Shown here piece by piece: positions 56,750 through 64,000 of a stretch of DNA of 64,000 nt (within the stretch, counting starts at the first letter, position 1; each line of letters opens with the position of its first letter). A program made the position numbers and the translations under genes. The stretch is taken from NCBI GenBank assembly GCA_964034945.1, contig OZ035961.1, positions 92,811,491 through 92,875,490 on the forward strand. Reading direction: 5' to 3'. The DNA is from Chrysopilus asiliformis. Taxonomy: Eukaryota > Arthropoda > Insecta > Diptera > Rhagionidae. The notes under the pieces are model-generated. The model was not told where the DNA came from. It did not search any database and saw nothing but the letters and a program-made list of their open reading frames with translations.

Positions 56750-57687
56750 ACTAGCTTGCATACCCGACGTTGCCGGGTTAAGTTTTTTCAAATTTTTTTT
56801 ATGGTCTATGTTGGAGCTAAACTTCAGGCCAATCGGTTCAGTAGTTTCCCCGCGAAAGAGTAACATAGCGCAAAAACTAAGTTTCGAAATCACTTTACCC
56901 CCTCCCCTTACTCCCCCACCCCTCGAGCTACTTTTCCGTATGCCTATGTTGGAACCAGAACTACCACAGACACTCATGCCAAATTTCAAGTCAATCCGTT
57001 CAGCCGTTTTTGCGTGAAAGAGGAACAGACAGACCGACAGACAGACAGACACCAACTCATTTTTTATACCCGTATGGTGAAACCAAAGGGTATATTAACT
57101 TTGCCTTACCGTTTGTAACGCCAAGATCCCGTCATCGCACAAAAAAATGAATTACACCAGTGTGTTTAGAATGATAAAAATATTTAATTTTTGCATGTCC
57201 GTCCGTCCGTCTGTCTGTCCGTCTGTCCGTCTGTCTGTCTGTCTGTCCGTCCGTCTGTCTGTCTGTCTGTCCGACCGTCTGCCTGTGGCGCGGATTGCGG
57301 GCGCACGGATGGAGCTAGAGACTTGAAATTTTGCACAGATCCGTTTTTCGTAAAATTCAAGGCTAAGTTCGCAAATGGGCAAAAATGGACCATTAGGGGG
57401 GGTACCCCCCATACGAACGAAATCGTTTTTTGTGAATATCTCAAAAACGGTGCATCTTATCAAAAAAGTCCAAGAACAAAAGTTATTTAGGATATGATTC
57501 TACATAAAACTCCCATACATCAAAATCCGATTAGAATAAATTTTAAAAAATCTTATTGGAAAGTTTGACTTCAAATTGGAATTTTGGTATAACTGTTCGA
57601 CTTTTGATACGAATATCACCATACGGGTCTCCAATGATTGCCAGATTGGCAATTATAGCTTTTGTTATGTTTATATATTAGTATGAT
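56750..57687 (+). mobile_element. Family B repeat, copy 2, split by family A copy 9
   Basis: ACTAGCTTGCATACCCGACG ... GGAACAGACAGACCGACAGA ... CACCAACTCATTTTT to about 57060. After the family A insertion the tail ATATATTAGTATGAT follows (57673-57687). Has one internal unit where copy 1 has two. Confidence 0.85.
57061..57672 (+). mobile_element. Family A (DINE-1-like) copy 9, nested in family B
   Basis: Complete, with a long GTCY core (about 57198-57285), GGCGCGGATTGCGGGCGCAC, CACCATACGGGT, hairpin TTGCCAGATTGGCAA and CTTTTGTTATGTTT tail. Inserted in the T-run of the family B tail. Frames on both strands through the core are artefacts. Confidence 0.9.
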
Positions 57688-57799
57688 AACTCGAGAACGC
57701 ATTGAGTTAGCGACTTGAAATTTTTTATAAATGAGTTTTATGAAAATCGTAGTTTTCTATCAACTTTTGGTAAAGTAACGTTCTAGAATATAAGTGCGA

Positions 57800-57960
57800 A
57801 TATAAGGAAAAATGCAATGAAAAACACCAGGAAAAGTAGTAGTAAAAATGCTGGCAAAAGTATTTAGAAAAATAGTGGGAAACGTAGTAGGAAAAATGGC
57901 GAGGAGAATAGTGGGAAAAATAATAGGAAAAATCGTAGGAAAATATGTTGGAATTCTTTA
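57800..57960. repeat. Degenerate 12- to 15-bp minisatellite (GTaGGAAAAAT)
   Basis: About ten units of (A)GTAGGAAAAAT-like sequence with variation. It directly follows family E copy 2. Frames on both strands reflect the periodicity. Confidence 0.7.
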
Positions 57961-60330
57961 TGGTACATCCGTACAATCATTGACGTCACTAGTGAATTGC
58001 GAACGTCATGACTCAATTAAAATTCCAATTACAAATCAGTAGATGGTGCAAAAAATGGCCATTTTCACAGGAAAAGAAGCTTGGCTTGTGAGTCAAAATT
58101 CTATCATTTTGTACCAACAAAAGTACCTTGGGTACATGGTACAAAATGACGTAACATCGAAATGAATTTCAAACACCCAGGTTTTTAATATGGATTATTC
58201 TTTTAAGTTTCCCATCCACATAAAAATTCTTTATTACAAGTTTTTTGTAAAGATGGGGGCGGGACGACAGGTAAAGGTTTTGCCTCAAGCGTTACTATTT
58301 TGTCTCAAGCGTTACAATTACGGGATTGATATCTGACCCAATATCGGAATTTTTGAATTTCATCAAATATTTTAGGTAATTGCCATTTTTCGGTATATTT
58401 TTCTAAAATTAAATTGAAATTGCGTTCAAAATAATTTCGAAATATACATAACTATTAAGTTGTCAGATTCTACGATTTAATTATTTACAAATCAATGTCT
58501 AGAGAGGCTTTGGCCGTTGGCTTGTAAATGAAAAGGGTTAATTAAAATATTTTCAGTAAGACTTGGTAAAAGTTAAACGTTCTTGCCATGGAAAGGGTAT
58601 AAAATATTACTTTTCTAAAATACTCCCCAGAAAGTTTTCCCATAAAATTATATCCCCAAATTGCAATAATGGTTGGATTTCAGCCACCGCCCGTTTGAAG
58701 ACGAAAATAGAAAAACTTTCCGCAATGCCGCCCGTCATCACAAGGTCAAATATTTTAGCCCCAAAATTCAAACTGTGAATGATTTAATCACCATTGGGCC
58801 TTGGATGACATGGTAGGCAAATAACCACTTTTAACAGTAAACAGTGAAGAGTGGTGGAAGTGTGCTAATTGTTAGACATGTTGGACGTATTAGCGGAGTG
58901 GATCGATGTCAATGTCGTTGAGGGGGGGTCAGAAACGATCAAATGTCCCATTCATTTCCAAAAAATGGGCCCAAAACGACAAAATTTACTTATTGAAAGC
59001 TCCATAACACAGCCCCAAACATTATCGTTACTTTTGGGGAGTGTACAACCCACCCTCAGCCTTAGCCACAGCCACACACAATATGTTGCGACATTAGGCA
59101 CGGTTACAAATGCTATTTCCTCGTTTTTGAAAGACAACATGTTGGTAGTGATAGAGCCAAATGTGTGCAAATGGCCTGCTAAGTCATGATGTAACTTGTG
59201 ATTATAAGTCGACGACTTTTGGAAGATTTCTTTTGTATTTTATTTGACATTATTTTATTGAAAAGAAAGAAAATCGGCTTATCGCAACCAACGGGTCGTT
59301 TAATAATGCAATAATTGTTTTTCTTTTCGGAAAATCACTTCACATAATTATAATATGAGTATGTCGCTGTCAAAATTATCATACGCCCAGCATAAAAATT
59401 TATGGAAAACAGGTAAATGTCAGTGTTCTTACTGTGTGGCATTATATCATGCATAATTTATTAATTTTGCAGCTTAGCGATATTAATTCACGTTTTATAT
59501 AAACTCGTAGTACAAGAAAACCACGTAAGTACGCATTTGGTTTTAAGTTATACAGGATAACTGTACACCTGAAACATCGATTTTCATGTCAAAAATGAAA
59601 GTAATATCCGATATAAATTTAAAGAAATGTTATGTGTATATCAGACATTTCTACTTCCTTGGAAAATATGTTGGTTTTGAGTACCAACAAAGTACATCCG
59701 AATATTGAAATTTTTTTCCAACTTGCCTTCGAGAATTTTCTTTTCAATGTTGGATACAAAGTAATTTGCCTGAAATATTAAATTTCTGAATAATGGCAAA
59801 TAGTAGCTGTGATGCTGTACGTATATTTTCTTAAAGTAGAACTGAAGTTTAAGTTTTTAGTATACTCACTCACTTGTACGTGCGCTTTTTGATCCATAAA
59901 TTGATAATCTCAGGGAGCGGAGATGGATGTTAAAAAGACATTAAAGGCGCTGTCTTTGAATTGAATGTAAAATGGAATGGAATTCCAGTGCAAAATGAGA
60001 GGTTTTTCGTTAGATGGATGGGATTTGATGTCGGGATTTTGAAAGACGTTATCAAATATTCCTATATATGTGCCTTTCACAGGATATCCTTTCATGTTGA
60101 CGTTGTCACTTCCTATAAATTCTTAGGGGGAGTTTATTCTGTTCTTTTTGATTTTTCAAGTAATATGTTATTATATGTTATTTCTATTATCTGGGATTTT
60201 GAGTTAGAAATATTTTTTTGGCAGACTTTGAATTTGGTGTTTTTTTAAACGATATTCAATAATCATACCTGAAAAAATTTGCTTTCGGACGAACTTGGAA
60301 TTAATAATCATAATTATAGTTTATAAGATA
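57961..60330. other. Intergenic or intronic DNA, no gene established
   Basis: Short inverted repeat CATTTTGTACCA / TGGTACAAAATG at about 58100-58148. A 106-codon plus-strand frame (58869-59189) and an open minus-strand stretch at 59910-60116 (containing MKGYPVKGTYIGIFDN) are the best protein-like stretches but match no family I recognise; the second lacks a clean donor. Confidence 0.35.
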
Positions 60331-60331
60331 C

Positions 60332-61104
60332 TAGCAGACACTACGTTGCCAGCTTAAAGTTTTTTGTATAAATTTTAAAATGCCAAAAAACAATAAATAA
60401 CTTAACACGTTGGCTACCAGCCAAAAAAACGCTTACTCCGCTAGTATACACTGGGAAAAAACGCAAAAATCATTTCTGTACTTTGTGAGTCACCAGTGAA
60501 CACAAGATCAATACAGACAAAAACGAACCAATCGAATAAAATATAACGGACAAAAAAAACCCCTTTGTACCGCACGAGCGACTGCACTCAACCATGGAAC
60601 TTGAGAAACTGACGGTAATGACAATAGTGTGTGTACACCGGTGACTCACATGGTAGCCAACGTGTTAAAAACTTTTGGGAAAAAACGTTATCCTTCTGTT
60701 TCGCATTTTGAAATTCCAACACCGGATTCGTGATTGGTGACTCCGGAGACGCCCTAATGCCGATTTTCCCGGGGAAAAATGGGAAAAAGGATATTTGCGT
60801 TATCCTTTCAGGACCTTCCGTTTCGAATTTTGAAAATCTAATATCGGATTCGTTATCAGCGACCCCATAATGCCAATTTTTCCGGGGAATAATGGGAAAA
60901 AGGATATTTGCGTTATCCTTACAGGACCTGCAGTTTCGAATTTTGATAATCTAACAAAGCTAAAAACCTGCTCCTGGCAACGCAGATCATTTTGCAAAAA
61001 ACCGCGTAAAAATCGGTTCAGTAGTTTTTGAGTTTTGTAATCTCAAACCAACTAACAGACCAACCAACAGACCAACCAACAAACTTCCATTTTTATATAT
61101 TAAG
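60332..61104 (+). mobile_element. Family C repeat, copy 2, with nested TTAA MITE
   Basis: ACTAGCAGACACTACGTTGC, CAGCTTAAAGTTTTTTGTAT, then the MITE, then about 118-bp units (AAGGATATTTGCGTTATCCT ... CCGGGGAAAAATGGG), GCTCCTGGCAACGCAGATCA, ATCGGTTCAGTAGTTTTTGA, a (CCAACCAACAGA) tract and the tail CCATTTTTATATATTAAGAT. Confidence 0.78.
60416..60664. mobile_element. TTAA-flanked MITE (piggyBac-like) nested in family C
   Basis: Perfect 14-bp inverted ends CACGTTGGCTACCA / TGGTAGCCAACGTG with TTAA on both sides. 249 bp. Inner GTGAGTCACCaGTG and CACCGGTGACTCAC are also inverted. The uninterrupted family C copy at 40890 shows the empty site. Confidence 0.92.
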
Positions 61105-61189
61105 ATTTTTACGGACGAACTTGGAATGAAAAGTAATAATAGTTCTAGTTTATAAGGCGAAAAAGACATTTCGGAATTGACATATTTTT

Positions 61190-61450
61190 CCAAAATTGAC
61201 ATTTGTTTTTGGTTTTGATTCTAAAAATTTCAAAAATATGGCACTGGTTATGGTTTTGATTCCTAAAATTTCAAAATTAGGTTCTGGTTTCGTAAATTTA
61301 TTTCTAAACTTTAGTTTTGTGTTCTTAAATTTTGAAAATTTGTTTCAGATTTTGGTTTCTTAAATTTCAAAAATTTGGTTCTGGTTTTGGTTTCTTAAAT
61401 TTCAAAAATTTGGTTCTGGTTTTGGTTTGGTTTCTAAAATTTCAAAAATT
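61190..61450. repeat. About 35-bp minisatellite (GGTTCTGGTTTTGGTTTC...)
   Basis: About seven units of roughly 35 bp: GGTTCTGGTTTTGGTTTCTT followed by AAATTTCAAAAATTT. The last three units are nearly identical, the first ones degenerate. Confidence 0.88.
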
Positions 61451-62543
61451 GAGTTTTAAAAATTTAAAAATATAAAATTATCTTTTAGACTGCCGGCATT
61501 TTGTCTTTAAAATCATCGGTTTTTCTTTTGAATATGAGTATGTAAGATTCATCCCGGCAAATTAAAGGTTAACCAATTCGTGTTCAGCGACATCCTCATC
61601 TAACTATGTCTCAATCCGTTCGTTATACCCACCCCCCTCCCACAACAAAATGTGACGTTTTTATGGACTGCCCAAATGTTTCTGAGATAAAATGAAACAA
61701 AGGATATACTTGTTATTCTTTTAGAACCAGAATAAACTTTCCTGTAGATGACATTCAGTGTAATTAGCTTTTCTCCCGTGAGAATTAAATCAAAATCGGT
61801 AGGCCGTTCTTTAGAAAAAAGTTACATACAAACACACAATTATTGCTCCTTATAGGAGAGGATTTGTTTTCCACTAATAAAAAGTCAACTAAAATTTGTA
61901 AAGGTGAATAGTAGAGCACCACTTTTCTATCGCTCCACGCGCTATCCATAAAAATTTAAATGCCACTGTGTTGCACAAATAAAATCATTTGCTTGGATCA
62001 AATGGGGTCGTGTAAAACGTCAAATGTTAAGTGTTAATAAAATAATTCAAGTGGAACTCGTGCACCAATAGAGTGCAATGAATTATCGTGTTAAGAACGG
62101 GTGTCATAGCAAATAAATAGATTGTTACCATGAAATCCATGGCAACTTCATTGGAAATGCTAATCAATCCTGAGCCCTAGTTTTTGTTACAAATTGCGTT
62201 CTTCCAGGCTTTTGAATTCGAAATTTATTAGGAGCAAGTTTTTGGAAAACTAAATCCTTCAGTCCTTTGAAATTGGTAATGATAATATCTTCTATTTAAT
62301 ATACGCTAATTAATAATCAGGTATTAAATCTATACGTTTACAGAAATATTTTTTTTTCAGATTTTTTATTTTATTAATAGTTTTTATTTTATTAATAGTT
62401 TTTATTTTATTAATAGTTTTTATTTCATGAATAGTTTTTATTTTATTATAGTTTGATTGTATGGAGCAATTCACGTATTCAAGAAACGGTTTGGTATTTT
62501 GTATCAAGAAATCCTTTGAACCAATAAGTATATAAAGCAGTAA
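61451..62543. other. AT-rich intergenic DNA
   Basis: No gene recognised. A TTTTATTTTATTAATAG tandem (about four units) lies at 62363-62450. Confidence 0.45.
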
Positions 62544-62545
62544 TA

Positions 62546-63450
62546 ACACATGGATCAATAAGTCCCGAGACTAACCCAGAGATGACGCTCGTAGTAAACC
62601 AGTAACCACGTCTTTCTAGAGTACTAACCTTTGCTTGAAACGTGTCAAAATTTTAAGTCGATCGGACCAGAAACAGCTGAGTTATCGAGGTTGGAGTAAA
62701 GTCGTTTTGTAGTTTGTTTAAAAAATGGAAAAAACCGAGTTTCGTGTTCTGATAAAACATTGTTTTTTAATGGGTAAAAACACCGTGCAAGCGAAACAAT
62801 GGATTGAAAAATGTTACCCGGACTCTTGTCCATCAAAAGCAACGATTTGTCGGTGGTTTGCCGAGTTTAAACGTGGTCGTACCGACACAAATGACGCGGA
62901 ACGCTCGGGTAGACCTGTGGAAGCCGTTACACCGGAAAATGTGAGTGAAGTGACAAAAATTATAATGAAAGATCGTAAAGTGAAGCTCCGTGAGATTGCT
63001 GAGATAACACAGATATCATATGGAAGTGCATTTACTATCCTTCATGAAAAATTGAGCATGAAAAAGGTTTTTTCCAAGTGGGTGCCGCGATTGCTTTCGA
63101 TGGAACAAAAACAGCAACGAGTCGATGATTCAGAAAGCTGTTTATCGCTATTTACTCGCAATAAAAAAGATTTCTTGCGTCGTTACGTGACCATTGACGA
63201 AACATGGATACATCACTACACTCCAGAGTCGAAGCGGCAGTCATCTGAGTGGCGCACAGCTGGCGAAAGCCGTCCGAAGCGTCCGAAAACGCAGCAGTCA
63301 GCTGGCAAAGTCATGGCGTCAGTTTTTTGGGATACGCATGGCGTGACGATTGTATCACCCTAAAAGGTGATTATATTGATGAATAAAAAAAAATTTTGCA
63401 AAAAAAATGTTGTTTTCATTGTTAGTCTCGGGACTTATTGATCCATGTGT
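62546..63450 (+). mobile_element. Deleted mariner element (905 bp)
   Basis: Perfect terminal inverted repeats of about 30 bp beginning ACACATGGATCAATAAGTCC, with TA duplicated outside each end (62544-62545 and 63451-63452). Full-length mariners are about 1.3 kb; about 0.4 kb is missing from the 3' half of the gene. Confidence 0.95.
62725..63363 (+). pseudogene. mariner transposase, C-terminal half deleted
   Basis: 212 codons: N-terminal helix-turn-helix pair (FRVLIKHCFLMGKNTVQAK; WFAEFKRGRTDTND), linker, and the start of the catalytic domain with VTIDETWIHHY (first catalytic Asp) and SAGKVMASVFWDTHGV. The usual continuation with the second and third catalytic Asp is absent. The frame stops after IVSP, and the family's C-terminal KGDYIDE follows out of frame at about 63364, marking the deletion junction. 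It could still bind terminal repeats but not cut. Confidence 0.93.
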
Positions 63451-63452
63451 TA

Positions 63453-64000
63453 GTGTAAAAATGTACACTTTGATGGTTGCATTTAAAAAAATTGCATTTT
63501 TTTACGTAAAACCTCAATATGTTTGCAGGTGAAAACTGCATTTAGTTAACACAAGTACTCGTTTGTTTTTGCAACTTCTTTTGTGCTAATCCTTAAGATG
63601 GATTAAATGTTGTTGCTGCAGCATAGGTCGGTATGATTAATGTCTAACAAGTCACGAATGCAATTAATTCGTCAAGTATCTTTAACTGTATGCATTTACT
63701 ATTGTTTCATTTGAATTTAGAGAATTACGAGCCTAGAAAAATGTGTAATGTACGGAAATGTGAATGCACTTCATATAAGCCCTATCACACCTAAGTTGAT
63801 TTGGTTTTAAAATTTAACTTAAAATGGTAAGTGGAGATTATCCTTTGGTAAGAGAAAGACAAATGTACTTATTAGAAGAGAGTGACACGATAAACTTTAG
63901 TACAAAATTTAACTTAATTTTGATTTCTAAATTTAACTTAATTTTTAAAAACCAACTTTGATTTTAATTTTTGGGCAAACAAACGCGTACAAAGATTAAA
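63453..64000. other. AT-rich intergenic DNA
   Basis: No gene. The words AAATTTAACTTAA recur three to four times from about 63810 to 63945. Confidence 0.4.

Larger units (their letters stand above)
56581..57800 (+). mobile_element. Family E repeat, copy 2, split by nested B and A elements
   Basis: Left half ACTTTCCTCTTCCAATAGAG ... GACCGACTCGAAAACGGGGG ... CTGTCCGTTTTACGTATTCT (to 56749). Right half resumes at about 57688 with AACTCGAGAACGCATTGAGT, AGCGACTTGAAATTTTTT and CTATCAACTTTTGG. Compared with copy 1 the two halves are continuous. Confidence 0.78.

Noticed and set aside
58869..59189. 106-codon plus-strand frame
   Set aside because: No domain, no splice context, and an overlapping frame on the other strand; left as unassigned.
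59910..60116. Minus-strand open stretch with MKGYPVKGTYIGIFDN
   Set aside because: Protein-like, with a possible acceptor (CCCCCTAAG), but ends in a stop with no donor and matches no family I know; not called as an exon.

Overview
This 64 kb window reads as an AT-rich insect nuclear genome, most likely from a fly. That is an inference from three things. The host genes have short introns, often under 100 bp. Their best-recognised products are an insect-type secreted lipase and an N-glycan branching enzyme. The commonest repeat has the architecture of the dipteran DINE-1/Helentron elements. No rRNA or CRISPR is present, and no functional tRNA was seen. There is no sign of a bacterial or organellar origin.

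Host genes are few and all lie on the minus strand. (1) 4813-6653 is a three-exon gene of 575 codons with an N-terminal BED zinc finger and a hAT-transposase-like body. Its catalytic-core motifs have decayed while the reading frame is intact, so it looks domesticated. (2) 8898-10797 is a complete five-exon secreted lipase of 482 aa with signal peptide, Ser-Asp-His triad and C-terminal PLAT-like domain. (3) 50574-55353 holds the last four exons of a GT54 (MGAT4) N-acetylglucosaminyltransferase; the 5' exons were not found. A possible exon of unknown gene lies at 30433-30585.

Everything else is dominated by transposable elements, many with exact ends. There is an intact Ty1/copia retrotransposon (31887-36764) with identical LTRs, a 5-bp target duplication, a primer site matching the anticodon region of initiator tRNA-Met, and one open polyprotein. 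There are also a deleted mariner (62546-63450), a second Tc1/mariner-type element in which a deletion fused the transposase ends (52475-53029), a deleted hAT with 8-bp target duplication and a BED-finger remnant (26085-26758), and a deleted PIF/Harbinger with remnants of both of its genes sitting in an old LINE tail (17967-19030). MITEs with TA, TTA/TAA and TTAA target duplications occur throughout.

The commonest repeat (here family A, nine copies of about 0.5-0.6 kb) has 5' and 3' subterminal inverted repeats, a (GTCY)n core and a 3' hairpin, i.e. a DINE-1-like plan. An older family E (up to 1.5 kb) has a comparable plan plus about 135-bp internal tandem units. Families B and C share a CTAGC...GTTGCC head and a TATATATTA tail. 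Nesting gives relative ages: A in B in E (56.6-57.8 kb), A in E (22.2-23.6 kb), a MITE in a MITE in E (12.0-13.5 kb), and a TTAA MITE in C (60.3-61.1 kb).

The left edge is a 13-bp minisatellite of at least 1.17 kb, ending exactly at the terminal repeat of a 0.45-kb MITE. Other stretches are AT-rich non-coding DNA in which no gene was recognised.
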